From JAPPFW01 sp965231815 (GTDB lineage: Bacteria > Actinomycetota > Acidimicrobiia > Spongiisociales > Spongiisociaceae): a stretch of DNA of 64,000 bases. Made by a program: the position numbers and the translations under genes. Positions 25,350 through 33,776 of this stretch are shown piece by piece. Location: positions 744,001 through 808,000 of the forward strand of contig OZ246890.1 in NCBI GenBank assembly GCA_965231815.1, in the 5' to 3' direction. The notes under the pieces are model-generated. The model was not told the DNA's origin and did no database searches. It saw only the letters and a list, made by a program, of their open reading frames with translations. The first letter of the stretch is position 1, and every line of letters begins with the position of its first letter.

Positions 25350-26171
25350 TCATCGGCCGGCGCGCCACCACACCGTGCAGTGATATCCCCGCTGATTCCC
25401 GACGTGCATACGGCCTCGGTCTTCGGTGACCAGCGATTCCAGGAGTGGACGGAGTTCGGGACGCCTGGCAATCGGTAAAGCCACCCGCCGGCCGTAGAAG
25501 GCCAGTATCTCTTCCCAATTCTCGAACCAGAGCGTCCCGGGTCGCTCCCAACGTTCCACATGGGGATGAATGCCCAACTCTTCGACGATCACCGCCACCA
25601 GATCGTCGACCGAGGGGCCGCCGGGTCGATCAACGCCATGCACTTTGCGGAAGAGGGAGGCGGTCATGACCCGAGGATGGCGGTCGGTCATTTCGATCAC
25701 CACCCCGCGCCGGGCGATATCGTGGAGAGCGGTAATGAACGGGCCGATACCAGGTACGTCGTACACGACGTGGGCGGAGATGGCGACATCTACTTTGTCC
25801 ACCTCAGATGCAACCGCCGGCCAGCGTCCCCGCACCAGCCGCGCCGAAACCCCCAAGCGACCCGCGTCTGCTTCGAAACCGTTCGCCATGGTGTCGTCGG
25901 GTTCCACCGCGGTAAGGTCGTAGCCCCGTTCCGCCAGCGGCAGGGACGCCCGGCCCCGTCCTGCTCCAACGTCGAGTACGGACCCATGTTCGCCGAGCAG
26001 TCCTTGAGCGATTTCCAACGTGGCGGGGGGTGGGTCAGACCGGGCGGCGGCGGACATGCGCTCCCATATCCACGACGGCCACCCGTAGGGTGACTCCTCC
26101 GCGGCGTCGAGGATGCTCCGGGGAATCACCCAGGATTCCAAATCGGCCCGCCAACGATCAGCGGCCCTCAA
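25350..26171 (-). CDS. Class I SAM-dependent methyltransferase
   Basis: A 273-residue protein with SAM-binding motif I as LDVGAGRGRASLPLAERG at about residue 66 and an acidic motif II at TAVEPDD. Later stretches ISAHVVYDV and VIEMTDRHP are in keeping with a Rossmann methyltransferase. The N-terminal 50 residues and C-terminal WFENWEEILAFYGRRVAL may shape a substrate pocket. The target is unknown. It is the first gene of its strand here; nothing obvious is present in the 288 bp between it and the cytochrome gene. Confidence 0.75.
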   Translation of the reverse strand: MRAADRWRADLESWVIPRSILDAAEESPYGWPSWIWERMSAAARSDPPPATLEIAQGLLGEHGSVLDVGAGRGRASLPLAERGYDLTAVEPDDTMANGFEADAGRLGVSARLVRGRWPAVASEVDKVDVAISAHVVYDVPGIGPFITALHDIARRGVVIEMTDRHPRVMTASLFRKVHGVDRPGGPSVDDLVAVIVEELGIHPHVERWERPGTLWFENWEEILAFYGRRVALPIARRPELRPLLESLVTEDRGRMHVGNQRGYHCTVWWRAGR

Positions 26172-26459
26172 CCCGTCATCACCGGGTCAGGGCGCCGCCT
26201 GGGAAAGCTCCCTCGTGTAACCACCGCCATATGCATTCCATCCTACTGTCAATGACCTGGGGTCAGGCATCCTCCTGATCTCCGAATGGGTAGATGGCCC
26301 TTCCCGGATCGAGACACGAGTACACCCATCGGCGCCCTGACCCACACTCGATGGCCAGCCGCCTACCGGCGGGCGACTCTGAGCGCCATGAGTCCGCTGG
26401 AGTCAAGGAAGAGGCTCGATATGGCGTGTCTAGTCGATGTTCTCCGACCAGGATCCGCC

Positions 26460-26930
26460 TCAGCCCTCGCAGGCGATCAAGCCCCCCGGATCGGTGAAGA
26501 TCCCGTTGGCGTACTGCAACTCCCGCACGTAGCAGATGATCTTGTTCACGTCTTCGGCCGACAAACCCGGTACGGGCTCCATGTCGCCGAACTGCCAGTG
26601 GTGCTGGGGCGATCCCACGTCCACGGCGCGGACGAAGCTGAAGTCCGCGTGATGGCCCGGCTCGTAGATCTTGTCCACCAGCGGAGGACCCTGCGACGAC
26701 CCGCCGGCGGTGGCGCCATGACACTCCGAGCAGTTGGCGGTGAACAACTCGGCACCCTGGCCGGCGACATCCGACAATTCCGGGATGGCTACCGACACTG
26801 TCTCGGAGCCGGCCGATTCGACGCCCGAGTACTCGTCGTCCCCGCCCTCCGAACATCCCACCATCACCGCACAGACCAACACGGCGAGCAGGATCGATCG
26901 ACATCCGAGGTGTAGCCGACTAACGACCAT
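26460..26930 (-). CDS. Lipid-anchored c-type cytochrome
   Basis: A 156-residue exported protein. A signal peptide ends at the lipobox VMVGC, followed by an acidic linker, then a single class I cytochrome c domain. Heme attachment is CSECH near residue 72, and the distal Met ligand is expected in GDMEPVPGLS. The tail ends GLIACEG with one extra Cys. It should carry electrons at the outer face of the membrane. It has no redox partner gene nearby. ATG 26930 is the natural start of the signal peptide. Confidence 0.88.
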   Translation of the reverse strand: MVVSRLHLGCRSILLAVLVCAVMVGCSEGGDDEYSGVESAGSETVSVAIPELSDVAGQGAELFTANCSECHGATAGGSSQGPPLVDKIYEPGHHADFSFVRAVDVGSPQHHWQFGDMEPVPGLSAEDVNKIICYVRELQYANGIFTDPGGLIACEG

Positions 26931-26990
26931 CGATCGATCACTCTCCGCTCCGTCGTCTTCCCAACCAAGGGTTGACGATCATCAAGACTA

Positions 26991-27105
26991 TCAGCGGTTG
27001 CGGCGAAGGGCTTCCACGTCGGCCACGTCTTGGAAGCGGCCCACAGCCAGCTTGTTGTGTTCCAGGTCTTCCAAACCGATGAAGGGAACCGCAGTTGTAC
27101 CCTTG
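26991..27105 (-). pseudogene. Fragment of a nucleotidyltransferase-type (AbiEii/MNT-like) toxin gene
   Basis: The last 36 codons of this minus-strand frame read TAVPFIGLEDLEHNKLAVGR then FQDVADVEALRRNR and stop. That resembles the C-terminus of nucleotidyltransferase-like toxins (LEDL..NK...R..DLADVE). No N-terminal part or start codon is present upstream. It lies next to a small HTH protein of the kind that accompanies such genes. I read it as a relic of a toxin-antitoxin-like unit. The assignment rests on one short motif. Confidence 0.5.
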
Positions 27106-27150
27106 TAGTCCCGGATCCCGCGAGAAGTTCTTGAAGGGTTGGTGGATCGA

Positions 27151-27414
27151 ATGAGCAGAACGAGAGAGGTACGGGCGAAGGCACTGGAGGACTGGGCTGA
27201 TCGGGTTGACGCCGCAGAGCTCAGGTATGCCGACACCGAGGTGTTGCGGAAGATCGCTGCGCTGGCCCAGCGACGCTCCGAGGTTGAGGACGATCTGACC
27301 GCCGCAGTGCGCTCCGCCCGCCGGGCTCAGCGCACTTGGTCAGAGATCGGAGCGATGCTCGGCGTTTCCAAGCAGGCCGCCCAGCGAAAGTACGTGTCGA
27401 AGATATCGGCGTAA
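27151..27414 (+). CDS. Small helix-turn-helix protein
   Basis: An 87-residue, highly charged helical protein. The C-terminal TWSEIGAMLGVSKQAAQRKY is a helix-turn-helix of the kind found in small actinobacterial DNA-binding proteins. The first 60 residues are Arg/Glu/Ala-rich and probably form a helical hairpin. ATG 27151 is chosen; GTG 27139 would add four residues. It is next to a toxin-like remnant on the opposite strand, so it may be an orphan antitoxin or regulator. No target can be read. The 239 bp to the next repeat hold no feature I can support. Confidence 0.65.
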   Translation: MSRTREVRAKALEDWADRVDAAELRYADTEVLRKIAALAQRRSEVEDDLTAAVRSARRAQRTWSEIGAMLGVSKQAAQRKYVSKISA

Positions 27415-27653
27415 AGGGGTTGGCGGCGACTGCTTACAGAACGCCATCGTTGGAGAGAGAGCAACTTCACCGCCTTACAGCCGAACGGTATCCCAGTCGA
27501 ACCTTCCGGTCCCAAAGGAACGAGGAGACGTCCACTCCACCCGCAGGGGTGTTCGCCCGCGGAGGCCATCGGGTGAATCTGCGAAGAGCCGACCGTTGGC
27601 CCAAGCATCGTTGAATAACTTAGGATATTTTCCGGCTGCGCGGGCCTCTGCTA

Positions 27654-27765
27654 GGAGGGTCCTGAAAAACGAATCTTTCGGGGTTCGGTGGTCGGCAAAC
27701 CGCCTGGTCAGAGAGTTGCGGGTTAGCGGGTGAACTCCTTTGTACGGGGTTTCTCAGCACCCTCC
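27654..27765. repeat. 112-bp TA-flanked repeat, complete copy B (target of the IS630 element)
   Basis: Complete 112-bp copy with left end GGAGGGTCCTGAAAAAC after TA (27652-27653) and right end GTTTCTCAGCACCCTCC before TA (27766-27767). It is nearly identical to the copy at 61057-61168, in the same orientation, and inverted relative to the copy at 15567-15678. The TA at its right edge is also the left target site of the IS630 element, so the IS inserted exactly at the border of this repeat. Confidence 0.88.
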
Positions 27766-27767
27766 TA

Positions 27768-28938
27768 GTGTCCTGATTCTTTAGTTTCTTTGGTTTAGTT
27801 TGTAGACTGTGACCGGTATGTTAGTGGTCGGTTTCGGGAGCGGGTGATGGAGAAGCGGCGGGGTCGTAGACCGGTGGTTGTTACTTTGGATTCGGATGAG
27901 CGGGAGGTGTTGGAGCGTTGGGCGCGTCGGCCGTCGACGCCTCAGGGTTTGGCGTTGCGGTCTCGTATTGTGTTGGCCGCGGCGGAGGGCCGCGCGAGTG
28001 TGGATATCGCGGCGGAGGTTGGTTGCAGCGGGGTGACGGTTTCGAAGTGGCGTAACCGTTTCGTTCGGGGTGGGGTGGAGGGGTTGTATGACTTGCCTCG
28101 GTCGGGTCCGCCTCGCCGTATCAGCGACGAGAAGGTGGAGGAGGTGGTGGTCAAGACCCTGGAGGAGACACCTTCGGATGCTACGCATTGGTCGACTCGT
28201 TCCATGGCCCGCAGGGTCGGGTTGTCGCAGTCGTCGATCCACCGTATATGGCGGGCGTTCGGCCTCAAGCCGCACCGAACCGAGGAGTTCAAGGTGTCAC
28301 CCGACCCCCTGTTCGTCGAAAAGGTGCGTGACCTGGTCGGTTTGTACATGAACCCGCCGGACGCAGCAGTGGTGCTATGTGTGGATCACAAGTCCCAGAT
28401 ACAGGCGTTGGACCGAACCGCGCCGATCCTGCCTCTCATGCCCGGGGTCCCACAGCGGCGAACCCACGACTACAAACGCAACGGAACCACCAACCTCCAC
28501 GCCGCGCTCGACTGCGCAACCGGCAAAGTCATCACGTCTATGACCCGACGTAACAGAGCCCAGGAGTTCCAGAAGTTCTTGAACCGTATCAACCGTGAAG
28601 TCCCCGACCATCTCGAAGTCCACATCGTCTTGGACAACGCGTCAACCCACAAAACAGAACCCATCCGACGCTGGCTGCAACGCCACCCCCGTTTCACGTT
28701 CCATTTCACACCCACCTACGCATCATGGATGAACCTCGTCGAACGATGGTTCGCGGAGCTCACCAACAAAAACATACGAAGGGGCACCCACCGGACGGTG
28801 AAACAACTCACCGACTCCATCAACCAATGGACCGAACAATGGAACCAAAACCCAACCCCCTTCACCTGGCACAAAACCGCCGACGAAATCTTCGACGCCA
28901 TCGCCCACTATCTACAACGAATACAAGAATCAGGACAC
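27768..28938. mobile_element. Complete IS630-family insertion sequence
   Basis: A 1171-bp element with perfect 14-bp terminal inverted repeats: GTGTCCTGATTCTT at 27768-27781 and its reverse complement at 28925-28938. It is flanked by TA on both sides (27766-27767 and 28939-28940), the target duplication typical of IS630/Tc1-mariner elements. It carries one intact transposase gene. Perfect ends and an intact gene suggest a recent insertion. The left TA is shared with the adjacent 112-bp repeat. Confidence 0.93.
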
Positions 28939-28941
28939 TAG
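27847..28941 (+). CDS. IS630 family transposase
   Basis: A 364-residue DDE transposase in a single frame. The N-terminal HTH region (SVDIAAEVGCSGVTVSKWRNRF) is followed by a second winged-helix-like part (TRSMARRVGLSQSSIHRIWR). Catalytic residues are visible as Asp in VLCVDHKS, Asp in IVLDNASTHK and Glu in WMNLVERWF. Its last codons lie inside the right inverted repeat. The stop TAG (28939-28941) takes TA from the target duplication and G from flanking DNA, so the stop depends on the insertion site. A GTG directly before the ATG is an alternative start. Confidence 0.93.
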   Translation: MEKRRGRRPVVVTLDSDEREVLERWARRPSTPQGLALRSRIVLAAAEGRASVDIAAEVGCSGVTVSKWRNRFVRGGVEGLYDLPRSGPPRRISDEKVEEVVVKTLEETPSDATHWSTRSMARRVGLSQSSIHRIWRAFGLKPHRTEEFKVSPDPLFVEKVRDLVGLYMNPPDAAVVLCVDHKSQIQALDRTAPILPLMPGVPQRRTHDYKRNGTTNLHAALDCATGKVITSMTRRNRAQEFQKFLNRINREVPDHLEVHIVLDNASTHKTEPIRRWLQRHPRFTFHFTPTYASWMNLVERWFAELTNKNIRRGTHRTVKQLTDSINQWTEQWNQNPTPFTWHKTADEIFDAIAHYLQRIQESGH

Positions 28942-29135
28942 ACGTTTGAGGGTATCTGTGGTTACGTTCAGCATTTGAGGTGGAGGAGCGGCTAGGGCTG
29001 CGTCGATGGAGCGGTCACAGAGCATTCCAAGCCCGGTTACGATTTCGGTTAGCTCGGTCCGCAGGTCAGGCATCGTTGAAGAACCTGGTGCTGATTATTC
29101 CCGAGGAAAATGGAACGGTCCTGTCCTCGAAAGGT

Positions 29136-30086
29136 TCAGAAAGGTAGACGAAGCTCTCCGCCCTCACCGTGCGCGAGCCGGCTCTCTGTCAATTGCACAT
29201 ATGCGGGGTCGATGTCATAGCCGACGGCCTTACGGTTTGCGTCGGCGGCTGCGACCAAGGTGGTTCCGGATCCCATGAACGGATCGAGAACCAGGTCGCC
29301 TTCGTAGGTGTATAGCTGGATGAGCCGCGCCGGGAGTTCCACCGGGAAGGGTGCCGGATGCCCGACCCGCTTGGCATGAGCGGGGGGAATGTCCCAGACG
29401 TCCAGGGTTGCTTCCATGAACTCGTCCCGGCTGATGGTTGCCTGATGCGGTAACCCGTCCGCTTGGCGCCGGGCCCGGGTGAGTGCCCGATCAAAACGTC
29501 CTTTGGAAGCGATGATGATCCGTTCGGTGAGGTCCCGCAGTACCGGATTGGCCGGGCTGCGCCACGATCCCCAGGCACAGGAGCCACCCGCGCCCTTTGC
29601 CTTGCGCCAGATGACCTCACCGCGTAGCAGGAGGCTCAGATCATCCTGGAGGATACGAATCACGTCTGCGCTGAGGCTCCGGTAGGGCTTACGACCCAGA
29701 TTGGCGACGTTGACCGCGATGCGTCCGCCCGGTTCTAGAACCCGCACGCATTCGGTGAACACGTCGCGCAGCAAGTCCAAGTATTCCACATAGGATGTGG
29801 GGACCTCCTTTCCGGCGACCGCCTGTTCGTAGTCCTTACCCACGAAGTACGGGGGCGAAGTGACCACCAGAGCAACGCAGTTGTCGGGAAGCCGTTCCAT
29901 GTTGCGGCTGTCGCCCAGGATGGCTTGAGGTTGGTCGAACCCCTCCGCCGATTTGACGCGATCGTCGGCTGAAATCTCAGGAGGCGTGAAGCGGGCGTAA
30001 AAGGAGGAGGCGTCATGTCCCTCACGTCGGCCCGTGCCGAAACTTGAAGTTTCTGTGCCTTTCCGCGACCTTCGGGCGTGATTCAC
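29136..30086 (-). CDS. Beta-class DNA methyltransferase (probably N4-cytosine), solitary
   Basis: A 316-residue DNA methyltransferase. The catalytic motif TSPPYF near residue 79 comes before the SAM-binding motif DPFMGSGTT near residue 262, the beta-class order. TSPPY is more typical of N4-cytosine than N6-adenine enzymes. The target-recognition region should lie between them (about 150-240). No restriction endonuclease gene is seen next to it, so it may be an orphan regulatory or protective methylase. It lies 197 bp beyond the IS630 element. Confidence 0.85.
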   Translation of the reverse strand: MNHARRSRKGTETSSFGTGRREGHDASSFYARFTPPEISADDRVKSAEGFDQPQAILGDSRNMERLPDNCVALVVTSPPYFVGKDYEQAVAGKEVPTSYVEYLDLLRDVFTECVRVLEPGGRIAVNVANLGRKPYRSLSADVIRILQDDLSLLLRGEVIWRKAKGAGGSCAWGSWRSPANPVLRDLTERIIIASKGRFDRALTRARRQADGLPHQATISRDEFMEATLDVWDIPPAHAKRVGHPAPFPVELPARLIQLYTYEGDLVLDPFMGSGTTLVAAADANRKAVGYDIDPAYVQLTESRLAHGEGGELRLPF

Positions 30087-30314
30087 GATGCGTCTCCTGT
30101 TGTCAACTCCATCTTACACAGTTGTAATTAACCAAGCTAGGGCCCGGGTGTGACACCTCCGTAGCGTCCGTAGTCTTTCAAGCCCGACCTTATCCGAGTC
30201 TTTCGCTCGGATACAGGCGGATAATCGCCGAAGTCTTCGGCACATGAGCGTTCCGGTTTGCGACCGCTAGCCACAGCGGCGACAATTGAGTTTTACGGTC
30301 GAACAAGGATATGC

Positions 30315-30407
30315 ATGGGCTCGCTGATAAAGAAGCGCCGCAAGAAGATGAGCAAACACAAGTACCGCAAGCGGATCAAGGCGAACCGTCACAAGAAGAA
30401 GCGCTGA
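30315..30407 (+). CDS. Small ribosomal protein bS22 (30-residue, AURKAIP1/COX24-like)
   Basis: A 30-codon gene encoding MGSLIKKRRKKMSKHKYRKR followed by IKANRHKKKR. This is the very basic short protein conserved in actinobacteria and known as bS22 in mycobacterial ribosomes. AAGGAT lies 6 bp upstream of ATG 30315. The ORF is too short for common gene-calling cut-offs. A hairpin with an 8-bp stem (TATCCGAG...CTCGGATA, 30191-30213) lies about 100 bp upstream. The gene is convergent with proB, with a repeat remnant between them. Confidence 0.9.
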   Translation: MGSLIKKRRKKMSKHKYRKRIKANRHKKKR

Positions 30408-30509
30408 GCCTTCAACACCGACTCTTCGTGGAGAGGAGGTTGCCGGATGAGTGGGGTAACGGAATAGTCGCACCCTCGGGATTCGACCCGGTCGTCCGAC
30501 GCGTCCCTG

Positions 30510-30563
30510 ACTACCGGCTTGCCGACTACCGAACCCCGTAAGATTCGTTCTTCAGCACCCTCC
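30510..30563. repeat. 112-bp repeat family, 3' remnant E overlapping the proB end
   Basis: The sequence from about 30510 follows the right half of the 112-bp repeat (CTTGCCGAC, CCGAACCCCG, AGATTCGTTC, CAGCACCCTCC) and ends at TA 30564-30565. The left half has decayed or is missing. On the minus strand this end supplies the last codons and stop of proB: TTA GGA GGG TGC TGA, where all but the first bases come from the repeat. Confidence 0.7.
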
Positions 30564-31673
30564 TAACACCACCATCTGGTCACGATGGATCACTTCACCA
30601 TCCCAGCCTGTGTCGGCCGAGCGCTTGCCCATCCAGCGTCGGATGTCTGGCGAGCCCACACTGACCAAGCCCTTACCGATCAGGGATCCCGCGGCGTCAC
30701 GCACCTCAACCGCCGATCCGGCCATGAACTCCCCCTCGACACTTGTGATCCCCACAGGTAGGAGCGAACCGCCTCTGTTGACGAGGGCTTGAGAGGCGCC
30801 TTCGTCGATCACTACGGTCCCGGAGGCCTGCTGACCGAAGGCAAGCCATAGCTTCCGGGCCGGGAGGCGGGCCTGGCCGGGCTCCACATAGGTGCCGCAC
30901 GTTTCGCCCCGGATAATGCTTTCCACCACCCCGGGTCGTTTCGACCGAGCGATCACGGTCGGTATGCCTGACCAAGCGGCCATCCGGGCCGCCTCGATCT
31001 TGGTTGCCACTCCTCCCGATCCCAGAGGCCCGGGCGGAGCTAGAGCCAATCGGTCGAGCAAGGGATCGCCATAACCGACGGTAGGGATCTGCTCACCGGC
31101 GCCGGATCGGGGGTCCGCCGAATACAGACCGTCGGTATCCGTGAGGATTATCAGCATCCCGGCGCCCACAAGGTGCGAGACTATCGCCGCCAAACGGTCA
31201 TTGTCACCCAGCTTCAACTCCTCGACCGCGACCGTATCGTTCTCGTTCACGATCGGAACGATTCCTTCGGAAAGCATCCTTTCCAGCGCCCCGCGAGCAT
31301 GCAAATACTGGGAACGCCTGGAGAGGATATCGAGGGTCAGGAGCACCTGCCCTACCGTCCTTCCGGACCGCTTGAAAGCTTCGCTGTACTCACGCATCAG
31401 CAAGGTCTGGCCGACCGCAGCCGCCACCTGCAACCCGGTAAGCTCCGTGGGACGTCCTCCAAGAACCGGGGATCCTGCCGCAACCGCCCCGGACGAGACG
31501 AGGACGGTGGGATAGCCCGAGGACAGGAACGTCTCCACCTGTTCCGCAACCCTCAGGATCGCGGTTCTGTCTACCTCCCCGCCGAGTCGGGTAAGGCTGG
31601 AGGAGCCGACCTTGAGTACCACTGCACAACCCGGTTTGGGCGCAAATTGCTCGAATCGATCATCCCCCCTCAT
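30552..31673 (-). CDS. proB: Glutamate 5-kinase
   Basis: First enzyme of proline synthesis: phosphorylates L-glutamate with ATP. The amino-acid-kinase domain starts with VLKVGSSSL and has SSGAVAAG, PIVNENDTV and LTDTDGLY; the C-terminal PUA domain begins near ARKLWLAF. ATG 31673 (GGGAG at 7 bp) overlaps the end of obgE; ATG 31679 is an alternative. The usual partner proA does not follow. The C-terminus ends HRDQMVVLGGC, where GGC and the stop come from a 112-bp repeat inserted at the natural gene end. About 373 residues, full length. Confidence 0.93.
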   Translation of the reverse strand: MRGDDRFEQFAPKPGCAVVLKVGSSSLTRLGGEVDRTAILRVAEQVETFLSSGYPTVLVSSGAVAAGSPVLGGRPTELTGLQVAAAVGQTLLMREYSEAFKRSGRTVGQVLLTLDILSRRSQYLHARGALERMLSEGIVPIVNENDTVAVEELKLGDNDRLAAIVSHLVGAGMLIILTDTDGLYSADPRSGAGEQIPTVGYGDPLLDRLALAPPGPLGSGGVATKIEAARMAAWSGIPTVIARSKRPGVVESIIRGETCGTYVEPGQARLPARKLWLAFGQQASGTVVIDEGASQALVNRGGSLLPVGITSVEGEFMAGSAVEVRDAAGSLIGKGLVSVGSPDIRRWMGKRSADTGWDGEVIHRDQMVVLGGC

Positions 31674-32925
31674 CGTCATGCTCCCGGTATTCGAATACAT
31701 GATCACCGATCCGTACCTCATCCCCCTGCTCCGCGCCCGCTCTCCGCAATGCCCCGTCCACCCCGAGACGAGTGAGCCTGCGAGCAACCAGACCGGCGGC
31801 CTCGGCGGTGGTCAGGTCGTTTAGAGCCACCGCTCGATCGACTGCTCGACCCTCGATCACCCATGTATCGGCGGTCCGGTCCAGCGTGAAGGTAGATTGC
31901 ACAGGACGATGAAGAACGAAGCCGTCGCCCGTCGTCACCGCCGCCGGAGTACCTTCAAGTGCAGCGGAAATCCGGTAAAGGACGTCTTCGACGCCTTCGC
32001 CGGTGACCCCACTGACAGGCATCACATCAGGAACCGCGCGGCGGAGGGCCGCGGGGATAGCGTCCGGCAGTCCTAGATCCATCTTGTTGACCGCTACCAC
32101 CCTGGGTCGCGAGGCAAGTTTCGGATCGTGTTCCTCCAGTTCCCGGCACAGTATCTCGTATTGCCGATCGGGCGGCGCCGTCTGGAGCGGAGAAGGGTCG
32201 AGCAGGACTACGAGAACGCGCGCCCGTTCGCAGTGACGCAGGAACTCGTGACCCAATCCCCTACCCTCCGCCGCCCCCTCTATAAGGCCCGGCACATCAG
32301 CCAGCACGAACTCCTGATCACCGATCACAACCAGACCGAGATTGGGTTGCAGAGTCGTAAACGGATAGTCACCGATCTTCGGGCGTGCCTCCGAAACACG
32401 GGAAAGGAAGGTGGATTTTCCGGCGTTCGGGAAACCGATCAATGCTGCGTCGGCTATCAACCTCATCTCAAGAGTGAACCAGGCGGCCTTGCCGTACTCA
32501 CCCTGTTCGCAAAACTCCGGCGCCCGATTGTTCGGCGACGCGAGCGAGGCATTACCGCGGCCCCCCCGGCCGCCGGTCAATACCACCGCCTGTTGCCCGG
32601 GATGAACAAGGTCCGCGACCAGGGTTGACTCGTGGTCATAGACCGTGGTCCCTAGGGGAACGGGAACCACCAGATCCTCTCCGCGGCGACCGTGGCGGAG
32701 GTCGGACGACCCATGAGAGCCACTCCCAGCGGCCATGTGGGGTCGTCGACGGTAGATATGGAGACTGCTCGTAGACCGATCAGCAACGATCACGACCCGT
32801 CCGCCTCGACCGCCTGAACCGCCCACAGGCCTGCCGCTCGGGCGGCGGCCTTCCTTCTTGAAGGACACCGCGCCCGCTCCTCCGTCACCTGATTTGAGGT
32901 GTACTCGAACGTGATCCACGAACAC
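31660..32925 (-). CDS. obgE: GTPase ObgE/CgtA
   Basis: Essential GTPase that binds the 50S ribosomal subunit and links ribosome assembly to growth state. The glycine-rich Obg fold is at the N-terminus (SGDGGAGAVSF, GGSGGRGG). The G domain has GFPNAGKSTF, DVPGLIEGA and NKMD. A C-terminal OCT domain follows (about residues 320-410). The 421-residue length is normal for actinobacteria. It follows rpmA after a strong hairpin, as in the common rplU-rpmA-obgE order, and overlaps proB. Confidence 0.95.
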   Translation of the reverse strand: MFVDHVRVHLKSGDGGAGAVSFKKEGRRPSGRPVGGSGGRGGRVVIVADRSTSSLHIYRRRPHMAAGSGSHGSSDLRHGRRGEDLVVPVPLGTTVYDHESTLVADLVHPGQQAVVLTGGRGGRGNASLASPNNRAPEFCEQGEYGKAAWFTLEMRLIADAALIGFPNAGKSTFLSRVSEARPKIGDYPFTTLQPNLGLVVIGDQEFVLADVPGLIEGAAEGRGLGHEFLRHCERARVLVVLLDPSPLQTAPPDRQYEILCRELEEHDPKLASRPRVVAVNKMDLGLPDAIPAALRRAVPDVMPVSGVTGEGVEDVLYRISAALEGTPAAVTTGDGFVLHRPVQSTFTLDRTADTWVIEGRAVDRAVALNDLTTAEAAGLVARRLTRLGVDGALRRAGAEQGDEVRIGDHVFEYREHDDEGG

Positions 32926-33035
32926 GACTGGTCCTGTCCTTCTACTCGTCAGCCCACGGCGCCCTTGGGCGCCTCACGGCAAGCTCCGGGGAGTACCCTC
33001 ACAGGATTCGCCCGGCTCATCAAAGGGACTACGCA

Positions 33036-33057
33036 GCAACCCCGATGGTCATCGGGG
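33036..33057 (-). terminator. Hairpin between rpmA and obgE
   Basis: The sequence ACCCCGAT-GGTC-ATCGGGGT (with AACC/GGTT extension) forms a near-perfect 8-9-bp GC-rich stem in the 164-bp gap after rpmA. No long T-run follows on the minus strand, so termination is probably partial, giving more rplU-rpmA than obgE transcript. This is inferred from the hairpin alone. Confidence 0.55.
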
Positions 33058-33089
33058 TTGGCTTATGGAACGATACGGGAGTCCTGATC

Positions 33090-33341
33090 TCAGACAGGTA
33101 TGACGCTGACCTGCCGCCTGCCCCTCCGACTGTGATACTTGACGGTTCCCTGCGTGAGGGCGAACAGCGTATCGTCACCACCGCGACCCACGTTCTCGCC
33201 CGGATGGATCGGCGTGCCGCGCTGGCGAACGAGGATCGTGCCGGATGAGATTACCTGGCCGTCAAAAACTTTCGGGCCAAGGCGCTTAGCTTGGGAGTCC
33301 CGACCGTTCCTTGTCGAGCCCCCACCTTTGGTCTTAGACAT
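33090..33341 (-). CDS. rpmA: 50S ribosomal protein bL27
   Basis: An 83-residue bL27 protein located near the peptidyl-transferase centre. GGGSTRNGRDS, LGPKVFDGQVISSGTILVRQRG and HPGENVGRGGDDTLFAL are diagnostic. The N-terminus MSKTKGGGS differs slightly from the usual MAHKKGGGS but keeps the flexible basic tail. Its ATG directly follows the rplU stop (TAGATG), so the two are co-translated. Confidence 0.96.
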   Translation of the reverse strand: MSKTKGGGSTRNGRDSQAKRLGPKVFDGQVISSGTILVRQRGTPIHPGENVGRGGDDTLFALTQGTVKYHSRRGRRQVSVIPV

Positions 33342-33668
33342 CTAGGCCCCCTCGGAGTCTGTTGCGGTTATGTTCAGTATCTGCAATCTCGTGTAGCGCT
33401 GGCGGTGACCGCGGGTTCGCCGGTATCCGGATTTGTTCTTGTACTTGAACACTCGGATCTTCTCGCCCTTTACCTCGCCAACCACCCTGGCGGTAACCCT
33501 TATGCGGTCAAGGTCAGGACCGCTGGTGGTGGCTTTACCGTCGTCGTCCACCACAAGAAGAGGGGTAAAGGTCACTTCATCGGCAGCGGGCTTCAACAAC
33601 TCGACATCAATCAGGTCGCCCGCGGAAACCCTGGCTTGCTTACCACCCGACCGTATGACTGCATACAT
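33342..33668 (-). CDS. rplU: 50S ribosomal protein bL21
   Basis: A 108-residue bL21 protein. MYAVIRSGGKQARV at the start and KIRVFKYKNKSGYRRTRGHRQ towards the end are typical and bind 23S rRNA. It is the first gene of rplU-rpmA-obgE-proB. Upstream, 108 bp separate it from the RNase E/G gene, including a 10-bp match to the end of the 112-bp repeat family (TAGGAGGGTA near 33724). Confidence 0.96.
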   Translation of the reverse strand: MYAVIRSGGKQARVSAGDLIDVELLKPAADEVTFTPLLVVDDDGKATTSGPDLDRIRVTARVVGEVKGEKIRVFKYKNKSGYRRTRGHRQRYTRLQILNITATDSEGA

Positions 33669-33776
33669 ATTGGATTCCGACCTTTCTTGATACGGACTTT
33701 GAGGGCGGCACGCCTCGCTCGGCTAGGAGGGTACTGTGCACGATGAGAGCATCAGTATAGCTGTTCGAAAACTCTC

